Assembly (NCBI GenBank): GCA_023441145.1
Contig: JAEZQN010000409.1
Coordinates: 1-28,112, forward strand
DNA from: Bacillota bacterium
GTDB lineage: Bacteria > Bacillota > Clostridia > Lachnospirales > Lachnospiraceae
DNA length: 28,112 nucleotides
Direction of reading: 5' to 3'
The stretch's first letter is position 1. The number at the start of each line of letters is the position of its first letter. Shown piece by piece: positions 8,686 to 16,075 of this stretch. The position numbers were made by a program, and so were the translations under genes. Under the pieces are notes generated by a model. That model saw only the letters and a program-made list of their open reading frames with translations, was not told where the DNA came from and ran no database searches.

Positions 8686-9801
8686 TCATCCATCCCCATA
8701 CATGTCATGCTGTACCTTTTGCCTATAATAGCTATTAATAGTCGATAATGAGTTATATGGGCTTTCCAACAAGTACGCCCTTATGTTTTTTATATGAGTA
8801 CTTGTGTGTTTCATACTATCCATAACATAATCAATATGACTACCAGTCAACTGAAGGAATCTTGACTTCACAAGTTCATATGGATATTCAACCTTACCTA
8901 TTCTGATAGTATCCCTTTGTACACAAACAACATCACTCACTAAATTAAAAATTTCTAAATAAAGCTGATGTGTCGGATAATCATCATACTTGTCATGATA
9001 ATCATAATCTAGATTCTCCTCAACTATAGACCTATAGGTATTGGCATAATCCATCAAATCCATTCCTCTCTTTCGATGTGTTTCTTCCTGATTGATAGGA
9101 TAGATATCTGTATTTATATATAAATTCTCTGTTGTGATATACTTTGTATTCTTTGTAACATTTTTTGTTGTAGTATATGTATTTATCTCACAAACCTCAG
9201 TATCATGTGGTACATCCTGAGGCGGAATGTGATACATCTTTTCGTAGGATGCATTACTTTTTTCTGTACCACGTGGTACATTTTTTTGTACCACCCCTTC
9301 TATAATCAATCCTTCTACGGATTCAGAACCATCACACTCATCATCGATGCTCTCGATTTTTGACAGAAAGGTTTCTGGGTAAGTAAGTTCATATAATCTG
9401 TCTGCTATAAGTCTTATATACATCACATTACGAAGTTTCATACCATTATCTATTGTTATATCATTAAAAATTCGCTCAATTACTCCAAGACATTCAAGAC
9501 AATCCATTGCTGCTTTAATACTTCTTTTAGATTCTCCAAACAAATTGGCGTATTGCTGATACGTCTTCTGGAGATATTCCCCCTTAAACTTCTTCCGACC
9601 AACCATCTGACCAGTTTGTTCATCTCTTATTTCTGATGGTCTATACCAATAAACAATATCCGATAGTATAGAGATAGCTAGTAAATATGGCTTTCCAGTA
9701 TTTTTAGTTATTGACTGATACCATATTGGTGGTGTAATATTACCGGATACATTAATAGATGCCATTCTGTCTACAATTTCATTACCACTTGAAAAATCCA
9801 T
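8686..9801 (-). CDS. repA: Replication initiator protein, RepA-like with DUF6017 tail
   Basis: 371 residues. An N-terminal winged-helix region (about 37-110, from KPYLLAISILSDIVYWY through ESKRSIKAAMDCLECLGVI) resembles plasmid RepA/DnaD-like DNA-binding domains. A low-complexity Thr/Asn/Lys linker (about 145-245) follows. The C-terminal domain (about 256-366) has the DUF6017 pattern: YRSIVEENLDYD, YELVKSRFLQL, SHIDYVMDSM, IKNIRAYLLE and TINSYYRQKV. This architecture is usual for theta-type plasmid and ICE initiators of Clostridia. The ATG at 9801 lies 2 nt after the parB stop, with AAGGAG 10 nt before it. The linker-coding DNA carries regularly spaced dyad sites (9199-9302), so the gene may contain its own origin. 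Confidence 0.82.
   Translation of the reverse strand: MDFSSGNEIVDRMASINVSGNITPPIWYQSITKNTGKPYLLAISILSDIVYWYRPSEIRDEQTGQMVGRKKFKGEYLQKTYQQYANLFGESKRSIKAAMDCLECLGVIERIFNDITIDNGMKLRNVMYIRLIADRLYELTYPETFLSKIESIDDECDGSESVEGLIIEGVVQKNVPRGTEKSNASYEKMYHIPPQDVPHDTEVCEINTYTTTKNVTKNTKYITTENLYINTDIYPINQEETHRKRGMDLMDYANTYRSIVEENLDYDYHDKYDDYPTHQLYLEIFNLVSDVVCVQRDTIRIGKVEYPYELVKSRFLQLTGSHIDYVMDSMKHTSTHIKNIRAYLLESPYNSLSTINSYYRQKVQHDMYGDG
9199..9302. repeat. 22-bp-pitch array of 16-bp dyad sites inside repA
   Basis: Five 16-bp windows start at 9199, 9221, 9243, 9265 and 9287, exactly 22 bp apart. The window at 9265 is the perfect palindrome TGTACCACGTGGTACA. Against it, 9199 matches 13/16 (AGTATCATGTGGTACA), 9287 10/16 (a complete left half TGTACCAC), 9221 9/16 (right half GTGATACA) and 9243 8/16 (GTA...TAC ends kept). 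A 22-bp pitch is not a multiple of three, so each site is read in a shifted frame (VPRGT, VVQ, MYH, VPHDT), which argues for selection on DNA. It may be iterons of an origin inside rep, as in RepA_N replicons, or a ParB-bound parS; canonical parS TGTTTCACGTGAAACA shares the ends and the CACGTG core. Confidence 0.6.
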
Positions 9802-9803
9802 AA

Positions 9804-10688
9804 CTAAGCATCTCCTTTCTTCCATTGCTCTAACAATCTTAAAATAACTTCTACGATTTCATCTCTAGAATATTCTTCAGAAAAATATTCATTGATTCTC
9901 TCAGCTTTAATAATAACTTTTCTTTCTTTATGTGTGATGCTAGACAAGATTTTCTCTACCAAAGCAGGTGTTAATTCACCGTTCTTTGCATACTCTTTTA
10001 TCTTCTCAGATTGAACAACTGACATATTAGTATTTTTTCTATTTATAACATCTAATACACATTGTTGCATTTTTTCAGACAGAAATGAAATATCTATTCC
10101 CTGGACAATTCCAAGTTTCTTTTTATCAACCATCTCTAAGAGTTCATCAGAAAGTCTAGATAACCAAATATATCTTTGTACTGTCTTACCACTTTCTCCA
10201 GCGACTTCTCCAATTTCATTTAATGAATGTTTGCCCTCTTTACTGCCTTGATGCTTAATAGCATCGAATTTCATCTTATATGCCTTTGCTTTTTCACTTG
10301 GTAGAATATCTTCTCTTTGAATATTGCTATCTACCATAATCACTGTTGCTTCATCATCTGTGTAATCATGAACAAAAACAGGCATTGTATTCTTACCTGC
10401 AAGCTCACAAGCTCTTTTTCTGCGGTGACCTGAAATGATTTCAAAACCACCTTCAGACCTCGACCTAACTATGCCTGGTAGTAACACCCCGTATTTATTA
10501 ATGCTTTCTACAGTCTCACTCATCTTATCATCATCCAACACTTTGAAAGGGTGCCCCTTAAAGCTATGAAGTTCGGATATTGGTATATACTGAATCTGTT
10601 CTGTGTTATCTGAACTCATATTGAAATTTCCAAATAAATCATCATAACTCGATAGTTCAATTTTACTTGCACTATTTCTCTTATACAT
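9804..10688 (-). CDS. parB: ParB/Spo0J-type partition protein
   Basis: 294 residues from the ATG at 10688, which follows CGGAGGAGG at about 9 nt and overlaps the parA stop by 8 nt; an in-frame ATG at 10718 lacks such a site. The N-terminal CTPase/ParB domain includes IPISELHSFKGHPFKV, the arginine patch SGHRRKRACELAG (GHRR at 87-90) and SNIQREDILPSEKA (121-134). The central helix-turn-helix is at about 155-179 (SLNEIGEVAGESGKTVQRYI). In this family the protein loads on parS in a CTP-dependent way and stimulates ParA to segregate the replicon. Its likely target is near or in this module; the dyad array in repA is a candidate. Confidence 0.93.
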   Translation of the reverse strand: MYKRNSASKIELSSYDDLFGNFNMSSDNTEQIQYIPISELHSFKGHPFKVLDDDKMSETVESINKYGVLLPGIVRSRSEGGFEIISGHRRKRACELAGKNTMPVFVHDYTDDEATVIMVDSNIQREDILPSEKAKAYKMKFDAIKHQGSKEGKHSLNEIGEVAGESGKTVQRYIWLSRLSDELLEMVDKKKLGIVQGIDISFLSEKMQQCVLDVINRKNTNMSVVQSEKIKEYAKNGELTPALVEKILSSITHKERKVIIKAERINEYFSEEYSRDEIVEVILRLLEQWKKGDA

Positions 10689-11463
10689 TAGAAAGTACCT
10701 CCTCCGTAAGGGATCCATAAGCTATTGCTACCTTGCCCTCAGGATCATGCTCATATATACTGATACCCTCAGCTGAAATCTCCGCTGCACGTACAGAAAC
10801 TGGAATACTATTCATAAATATCTTAACCCTATCTCCATAGCATTCCTTTAGCATATTTGTGATATCTTTTGCATAATTAGTTCTTCCATCTATCATTGTC
10901 AATAGAATCCCTTCAATAGTAAGATTTGGATTCAAAGTTCTCTTCACTTTTCCTATAGTTTTAATTAGTTGTTCTAATCCTTTTACCGGAAGATATGCCG
11001 CCTGTACCGGAATCATTATACTATCTGCACATGCAAGGGCATTAATAGTTAGCATTCCTAGAGATGGCATACAGTCGATCAAAATATAATCATAAGCATT
11101 CTGTATAATATCAACATACTGACGCATTACAAGCTCCCTACTCATAACATTGACAAGGGATAGCTCAAGTCCCGATAATTCGATATTTCCAGGCATTAAA
11201 TCAATGCCTTCCCTATGATTTATAATCCCTTCTTTTAAAACTAATGTCTCAGTATTAATTATCTTCCCTAGTACAGTTGCAAGAGAGGTCATAAGTTTAT
11301 CTGGTTCTCTGTATCCAAGACTCGCTGTAAGACTTCCTTGAGCATCTGCATCTATAAGAAGGACTCTTTTCCCATGCCTGGCAAGTCCTATTCCCAAATT
11401 ACTCGTTGTAGTGGTTTTACCAACTCCACCCTTTTGATTTGCAATTGCTATTATTCTACACAT
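10681..11463 (-). CDS. parA: ParA-family partition ATPase
   Basis: 260 residues from the ATG at 11463, which has GGAGGT 7 nt before it; the in-frame ATG at 11478 lies upstream of that site. The deviant Walker A motif is KGGVGKTT (11-18, with the signature Lys11), then IDADAQGS (37-44), and a Walker B-like segment YILIDCMPSLGML. ParA proteins bind DNA and ATP and move ParB-parS complexes. The gene heads the parA-parB-repA operon. A strong terminator-like hairpin lies 50-100 nt upstream of the start, so the promoter is either in the short stretch below the hairpin or is attenuated by it. Confidence 0.94.
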   Translation of the reverse strand: MCRIIAIANQKGGVGKTTTTSNLGIGLARHGKRVLLIDADAQGSLTASLGYREPDKLMTSLATVLGKIINTETLVLKEGIINHREGIDLMPGNIELSGLELSLVNVMSRELVMRQYVDIIQNAYDYILIDCMPSLGMLTINALACADSIMIPVQAAYLPVKGLEQLIKTIGKVKRTLNPNLTIEGILLTMIDGRTNYAKDITNMLKECYGDRVKIFMNSIPVSVRAAEISAEGISIYEHDPEGKVAIAYGSLTEEVLSNV

Positions 11464-11498
11464 AATTATTACCTCCACATATCAACTGTACTATTTGA

Positions 11499-11518
11499 TT
11501 TGCTCTGACCATAGCAAA
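11499..11518. promoter_or_regulatory. Dyad in the parA leader, possible operator
   Basis: TTTGCT (11499-11504) and AGCAAA (11513-11518) form 6-bp inverted arms 8 nt apart, about 36 nt upstream of the parA start. par operons are often self-repressed by ParA or ParB at such sites, but nothing here identifies the regulator. The right arm overlaps the T-run of the adjacent terminator. Confidence 0.3.
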
Positions 11519-11559
11519 AAAGGACATTTCTCTAAATTATCTTTTAGAAAAATGTCCTT
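11516..11559 (-). terminator. Terminator between lysS and parA
   Basis: Arms 11520-11536 and 11543-11559 pair over 16 of 17 positions (AAGGACATTT at the base), with a 6-nt loop. On the minus strand the stem is followed directly by a run of T. It is the first terminator-like structure downstream of lysS (about 140 nt after the stop), so it would end the greA-lysS transcript and insulate the inserted module. As it is also in the parA leader it could act as an attenuator. Confidence 0.7.
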
Positions 11560-11591
11560 AAAGTACAAACTTATTTAATTGGATTTTTGGA

Positions 11592-11634
11592 TTTCAACTT
11601 ATTACGCTTTATTACAACGTATTAAAAGTTGAAA
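11592..11634. repeat. Inverted repeat downstream of lysS
   Basis: TTTCAACTT (11592-11600) and AAGTTGAAA (11626-11634) are perfect 9-bp inverted arms 25 nt apart. The inner flanks ATTACG and CGTATT extend the symmetry imperfectly. It borders a tandem 11-mer repeat and lies 65-110 bp from the lysS stop, at the edge of the replicon module. It could be an attachment or recombinase-binding site, a Rep-binding site, or a long-loop hairpin. Confidence 0.45.
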
Positions 11635-11656
11635 ATTTGTTGTACATTTGTTGTAC
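11635..11656. repeat. Two tandem copies of an 11-mer
   Basis: ATTTGTTGTAC occurs twice in immediate succession (11635-11645 and 11646-11656), with no mismatch. Eleven bases is about one helical turn, so a protein could bind both copies on one DNA face. It adjoins the 9-bp inverted repeat. Only two copies are present, so it is not a CRISPR. Confidence 0.6.
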
Positions 11657-11698
11657 TATCAAATTCATATGCTCTCACAACCCTTGATTTTACTGGAT

Positions 11699-13192
11699 TT
11701 ATTTCTCCAAACTCTTCATTGTTGGGAACAACAATACGTCCCTAATGGCTGCAGAATCAGTTAACAGCATAACCAAACGGTCGATACCGATACCAATACC
11801 GCCTGTTGGTGGCATACCATATTCTAAGGCACAGATGAAGTCCTCGTCACAGTGCTGTGCTTCTTCATCTCCCTTATCAAACATCTCTTCCTGAGCCATG
11901 AAACGTGCTCTCTGGTCGATTGGATCATTTAATTCGGAGAAGGCATTTGCCATCTCTCTCTTCGTAATAAACAACTCAAATCTCTCAGTATAGGCTGGAT
12001 TAGAAGGCTTTCTCTTGGCTAGTGGAGAGATTTCCACTGGATGATCCATAATAAAGGTTGGTTGTACTAAGTTCTCTTCACAGAACTCCTCAAAGAATAA
12101 GTTTAAGATATCACCTTTTTGGTGTCTTTCTTCAAATTCTACATGATGCTCTTTGGCAACCTTTCTAGCTTCTTCAGTATCTGCAATCTGATCAAAATCT
12201 ACGCCTGCATATTTCTTAACGGCATCAACCATAGTCAGACGCTCAAATGGCTTTCCTAAATCGATCTCAACGCCATCATACATAACCTTAGAGGTTCCAC
12301 ATACCTTCTCAGCCACTTGCTTGAATAAGTCCTCTACTAAGTCCATCATGCCGTTGTAATCGGTATATGCCTGATATAATTCCATCAAAGTAAACTCTGG
12401 ATTGTGACGAACGGATAAACCTTCGTTACGGAATACTCGTCCAATTTCATATACTCGTTCTAAACCACCAACGATTAATCTCTTAAGATATAATTCAAGA
12501 GAAATACGAAGATTTAAGTCTTCATCTAAGGAGTTATGATGAGTAGTAAATGGTCTTGCGGATGCTCCACCTGCCATAGGTACAAGTGTAGGAGTTTCCA
12601 CTTCCATAAAGTCCTTGCCATCTAAATAGTTACGAATCTCACGAATAATTGCGGAGCGTTTCTTGAAGGTGTCTCTTACTTCTGGATTTACAATCAAATC
12701 GATGTAACGTTGTCTATAACGCACATCAGTATCCTTCAGACCATGATATTTTTCTGGAAGAACCTGAAGACTCTTAGATAATAAAGTAACCTCTTTGGCA
12801 TGAATAGAAATCTCACCAGTCTTTGTTGTAAAGACGGTTCCCTTGATACCAACGATATCACCGATATCCATTTTCTTAAAATCCTTATAGAATTCTTCTC
12901 CAATATCATCACGAGCTACATAACTCTGCATGTTGCCATCTCTGTCTGCCACATTACAAAAGCTTGCTTTACCCATAACACGTTTGGACATCATACGTCC
13001 TGCGATAGATACTTCCTTGCCTTCGTACATTTCATAGTTATCTTTGATATCTGTAGTATGACAGGATACATCATATTTCATTATCTGAAATGGATCCTTA
13101 TTATTAGCCTGAAGCTCTGCAAGCTTCTCTCTTCTGACCTTTAATAGTTGATTTAAATCTTGTTCTTGTACTTGGTTGTTTCCTTCAGCCAC
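11699..13192 (-). CDS. lysS: Lysyl-tRNA synthetase, class II
   Basis: 497 residues, full length for the bacterial class II enzyme, which charges tRNA-Lys in the cytoplasm. The N-terminal OB-fold anticodon-binding domain is at about 55-140. The catalytic core follows: a motif 1 region (RYIDLIVNPEVRDTF onward), motif 2 RVFRNEG (252-258) and motif 3 GGIGIGIDRLVMLL (464-477). The start is a GTG at 13192 preceded by GAAGGAGAG at normal spacing; no better ATG exists. It lies about 100 nt after greA on the same strand, and the two are probably cotranscribed. The conserved 3' end of the gene borders the parA-parB-repA module and may have served as its insertion point. Confidence 0.97.
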   Translation of the reverse strand: MAEGNNQVQEQDLNQLLKVRREKLAELQANNKDPFQIMKYDVSCHTTDIKDNYEMYEGKEVSIAGRMMSKRVMGKASFCNVADRDGNMQSYVARDDIGEEFYKDFKKMDIGDIVGIKGTVFTTKTGEISIHAKEVTLLSKSLQVLPEKYHGLKDTDVRYRQRYIDLIVNPEVRDTFKKRSAIIREIRNYLDGKDFMEVETPTLVPMAGGASARPFTTHHNSLDEDLNLRISLELYLKRLIVGGLERVYEIGRVFRNEGLSVRHNPEFTLMELYQAYTDYNGMMDLVEDLFKQVAEKVCGTSKVMYDGVEIDLGKPFERLTMVDAVKKYAGVDFDQIADTEEARKVAKEHHVEFEERHQKGDILNLFFEEFCEENLVQPTFIMDHPVEISPLAKRKPSNPAYTERFELFITKREMANAFSELNDPIDQRARFMAQEEMFDKGDEEAQHCDEDFICALEYGMPPTGGIGIGIDRLVMLLTDSAAIRDVLLFPTMKSLEK

Positions 13193-13257
13193 TCAAATCT
13201 CTCCTTCGTTTATGTAACCAGGAATCCCTGGCTGACATAGTATTATTCGTTAAATAT

Positions 13258-13285
13258 AGCTGATTCTGCCAAGGCAAAATCAGCT
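13258..13285 (-). other. Stem-loop between greA and lysS
   Basis: AGCTGATT and AATCAGCT form perfect arms with inner pairing TGCC/GGCA, starting about 12 nt after the greA stop. There is no T-run on the minus strand, so it is unlikely to be a strong terminator. It may stabilise or partly attenuate the bicistronic message. A smaller dyad, CCAGG AATC CCTGG (13218-13231), follows before lysS. Confidence 0.5.
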
Positions 13286-13296
13286 AAGTATGCTCA

Positions 13297-13779
13297 CTAA
13301 TTAGAACGTTGAATCTCTAAAACCTTATACTCAATAGTTCCTGCCTGAGTATCAACACTTACTGTCTGGCCAACTTTAGCCCCCATAAGAGCTTGCCCAA
13401 CTGGTGATTCATTGGAAATCTTACCTTGAAGACTGTTTGCTTCTGTAGAGCCAACGATCTTATATTCCAATTCCTCATCAAACTCCATATCAAAAATCTT
13501 TACCTTACATCCAATGCTGATTACCTCTAAATCTATCTCATCTTCATCAACAACTTCTGCATTCTTTAAAATCTTCTCTAATTCTTCAATTCGAGCCTCG
13601 ATATCCCTCTGTTCGTCTTTTGCTGCATCGTACTCTGCATTTTCGGATAAATCCCCTTGTTCTCTGGCTTCCTTGATTTTCTGAGCTACTTCTTTTCTAC
13701 GATTTACTTTTAAATCATGTAACTCATTTTCTAACTTAACTAACCCTTCATATGTTAGTATGTTCTTTTTATCTGCCAT
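13297..13779 (-). CDS. greA: Transcription elongation factor GreA
   Basis: 160 residues, the normal GreA length. The N-terminal coiled coil (about 8-75) carries the GreA signature AREQGDLSENAEYDAAKDEQ, whose acidic tip stimulates RNA polymerase to cleave backtracked transcripts. The C-terminal FKBP-like domain has GCKVKIFDMEFDEELEYKIVG and the conserved ISNESPVGQALMGAKVG. GGAGGT lies 9 nt before the ATG at 13779. The promoter at 13912-13940 is perfect consensus, and the leader is about 125 nt. It forms an operon with lysS. Confidence 0.97.
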   Translation of the reverse strand: MADKKNILTYEGLVKLENELHDLKVNRRKEVAQKIKEAREQGDLSENAEYDAAKDEQRDIEARIEELEKILKNAEVVDEDEIDLEVISIGCKVKIFDMEFDEELEYKIVGSTEANSLQGKISNESPVGQALMGAKVGQTVSVDTQAGTIEYKVLEIQRSN

Positions 13780-13911
13780 CTAAACCCTACCTCCAACTTA
13801 TATCGTATATTTTTGAACAATAAATTCAATCTCTATCCTTTATCGTCACAGAAGAATACGGTAACACTAGTGCATTATATGACTTTTCGTACCTACATAT
13901 ACATTCTTTGT

Positions 13912-13940
13912 ATTATAACGTAAGCTGCTTCCATTGTCAA
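13912..13940 (-). promoter_or_regulatory. Consensus SigA promoter of greA-lysS
   Basis: On the minus strand: TTGACA (13940-13935), a 17-nt spacer and TATAAT (13917-13912). Both hexamers match the consensus perfectly with ideal spacing, as expected for a strongly and constitutively expressed housekeeping operon. The start would be near 13905. Confidence 0.88.
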
Positions 13941-13991
13941 TAATACTTCATGATGTCTTATATAGAATATCATTTTTTATTTTAAAATATT

Positions 13992-15956
13992 CTACTTTAT
14001 CATAGTATAAAAATTCCACGTTTGTAAGAAATAAATGCTGCCAATGTACATTAGTACTGTGAACACAATTACAAGGTTTTTCACCAATCTCTGTCGTTCA
14101 TTACGCATGCGATACACTAAATATCCCAAGGCAATAAATTCAATAATTGACAAAATAATATTTAAAACAATATGAACATTGATTGATGATGCCATGATTC
14201 CTTGGGCACTACTAATATCAGAAAAAGCCGCCCAGTTATTTAAAATACTAAGGAATAGTAAAACTACAAAAACACTATATGCAAAGCGTACACCCTTAAC
14301 GCTAAATCGACGCTTAATCGCATCTTTAATCAAACCAATAACAGAAACAATGGCTGCTAACACTACAAAGAGGATGGAGACTACCAATAAGAAAATTGTC
14401 ATAGAAAGATATTTTTGACTTTTATTGCCACTGGCATAAACATACTCTGCTGCTCCAGATACAGAATAGGACCATTTATATGCCATTGAAGTACCATCTG
14501 TCTTAAAGTATAAGGTAGACGCAATTGTTTTATATAATGGACTCTTATTATCCCCTGCATATTTATAGATATAAGGGGCTACCTGTTTGTACTCATCAGA
14601 ACCTAGGGAAATCGTATCCTGATCTACTCTTGAGAATTTACTACAGTTTGCAAAGTATCCAAGAAACTCAAGGGCCCCACTATAGGGACGTTTTGTTCCG
14701 ACATACTCTCTGTCTGTTACAGTAGCTACGGAAGGAAGATCATCTTCAGGAGACACAGTAGCTTTTTCATCTCCCAAAAGAAGTTCGTAGCTTAATCCAT
14801 ATAACAATTCGATTGCAGCACTTGTGTTAGTTGTAATTACTAAGCCAAACCCTGTCTCTGGCATCAGAACCATCATCGAAGTAGAGGTGGTTCCTCCATC
14901 ACAGTAGTATGCCTTTACATCAGCTGGATATTCGTATAATCCATGAAGGCTTTTATTGGCCCCTTCAATGATTGCATAGCTCTCTGTATACATGGTATCC
15001 AAAGATTCCTTCGAAAGTAAGATGCCATCCTCTTTCCCCCACATCAGCTCATTCATAAGCTTTGCTAAATCAGAGGCAGTTCCATAGATAGAATTGGTAG
15101 GATAGAGATTAGAATAGTTCTCGGCTTCTCTAACAAAATTACCACTTCCCTTGTTGAGATACTGTATTGCCTTAGCATCCCCTAGTTGACTAGCATCTGT
15201 TTCATTTTGAATAAATACTGTATTCTTGGCACCTATTTTGTCTAGAATATTGGTTTTTATGTATTCCTTGTATGACACTCCAGACACCTGTTCGATGATA
15301 TAAGCTGCTAAAGATACACTATAGCTATCCCCTGTCATTACCTCGCCTGGCACATAGATCTGGTTTGGCATGGTAGTCAGAAGACCTTGTTCTAAGCTCT
15401 CCTGCAAGTTAGAGGAATCCGTAAAGCTTGTATCATGTCCTGTCTCTTCAAACCCTGCTGTATGATTCATCAAATTGGTTAGTGTAATAGGATTTACACT
15501 AATAAGCTTTTCTCCTAGTTTCGTTGCAAATTCCTTTGGAAGATAGGTCAGAATATCAGCATTTAAGTCTAATTTCCCTTGCTCTACAAGCTGCATAACA
15601 GCTGTCCAAGTATATATTTGTGATAGATTACCATAAGCAAACATAGTACTTTCGAAATCTACCTCTATTTTATTATCAACATCACTATAGCCATATTCCT
15701 TTTGTAATACTACTTGGCCGTCCTTTACAACCGTTACGGTTGCTCCAGGCACTATTTTCCCTATGTACTCTTTTACATACGTATCTACCTTAGCTTCTGT
15801 TTCACTTAAGGAAAGACCGGTAGGGGTGATATGCTCTGCAGATGTTGCTGTCTCTTTCGTATCTGTTGCTGCCTGTGCTAAGTTCCCAGGTATAAGTCCT
15901 AACAGTAAAGCAAACGCTAGGAATCCTGTAACTAGTTTTTTTACATTTATTTTCAT
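13992..15956 (-). CDS. Exported beta-lactamase-fold protein with four membrane helices, probably inactive
   Basis: 654 residues. The signal peptide is 1-29 (AQA then A). Residues about 50-385 have the serine beta-lactamase/penicillin-binding fold: GATVTVVKDGQVV, WTAVMQLVEQGKLDLNADI, LTNLMNHTAGF and SLAAYIIEQVSGVSYKEYI. By my alignment the catalytic SxxK is replaced by NLSQ (110-113), YxN by GDS (209-211), and the HxG motif by YYC (350-352). A beta-rich linker follows (about 400-505), then four membrane helices (about 517-544, 557-575, 592-615, 625-645). AAGGAG lies 6 nt before the ATG. The domain should face outside and be anchored in the membrane. It may be a binding or regulatory pseudoenzyme for cell-wall peptides. 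Confidence 0.85.
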   Translation of the reverse strand: MKINVKKLVTGFLAFALLLGLIPGNLAQAATDTKETATSAEHITPTGLSLSETEAKVDTYVKEYIGKIVPGATVTVVKDGQVVLQKEYGYSDVDNKIEVDFESTMFAYGNLSQIYTWTAVMQLVEQGKLDLNADILTYLPKEFATKLGEKLISVNPITLTNLMNHTAGFEETGHDTSFTDSSNLQESLEQGLLTTMPNQIYVPGEVMTGDSYSVSLAAYIIEQVSGVSYKEYIKTNILDKIGAKNTVFIQNETDASQLGDAKAIQYLNKGSGNFVREAENYSNLYPTNSIYGTASDLAKLMNELMWGKEDGILLSKESLDTMYTESYAIIEGANKSLHGLYEYPADVKAYYCDGGTTSTSMMVLMPETGFGLVITTNTSAAIELLYGLSYELLLGDEKATVSPEDDLPSVATVTDREYVGTKRPYSGALEFLGYFANCSKFSRVDQDTISLGSDEYKQVAPYIYKYAGDNKSPLYKTIASTLYFKTDGTSMAYKWSYSVSGAAEYVYASGNKSQKYLSMTIFLLVVSILFVVLAAIVSVIGLIKDAIKRRFSVKGVRFAYSVFVVLLFLSILNNWAAFSDISSAQGIMASSINVHIVLNIILSIIEFIALGYLVYRMRNERQRLVKNLVIVFTVLMYIGSIYFLQTWNFYTMIK

Positions 15957-15997
15957 TACTATCTCCTTATTGTATGAAATATTTGCACTATGTTCCT

Positions 15998-16026
15998 ATT
16001 TTATCAAGTTTAAACATATCTGACAA
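15998..16026 (-). promoter_or_regulatory. Promoter of the beta-lactamase-fold gene
   Basis: Minus strand: TTGTCA (16026-16021), a 17-nt spacer and TAAAAT (16003-15998). Each hexamer is 5/6 of consensus. The start would lie near 15991, about 35 nt before the ATG. The upstream terminator at 16042-16069 separates it from the preceding gene. Confidence 0.65.
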
Positions 16027-16041
16027 GCAAATCAAGTAAAA

Positions 16042-16069
16042 GGACTACTGTATATTTTTACAGTAGTCC
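16042..16069 (-). terminator. Terminator of the sugar phosphotransferase gene
   Basis: Perfect 11-bp stem (GGACTACTGTA / TACAGTAGTCC) with a 6-nt loop, starting 7 nt after the stop codon. On the minus strand the stem is followed by TTTT. Confidence 0.8.
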
Positions 16070-16075
16070 ATGCCC

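Noticed and set aside
11635..11656. CRISPR-like repeat
   Set aside because: Two adjacent 11-mers without spacers; no cas gene in the window.
12800..13144. 114-codon plus-strand open frame
   Set aside because: It lies opposite the conserved OB-fold part of lysS and has no plausible start signal.
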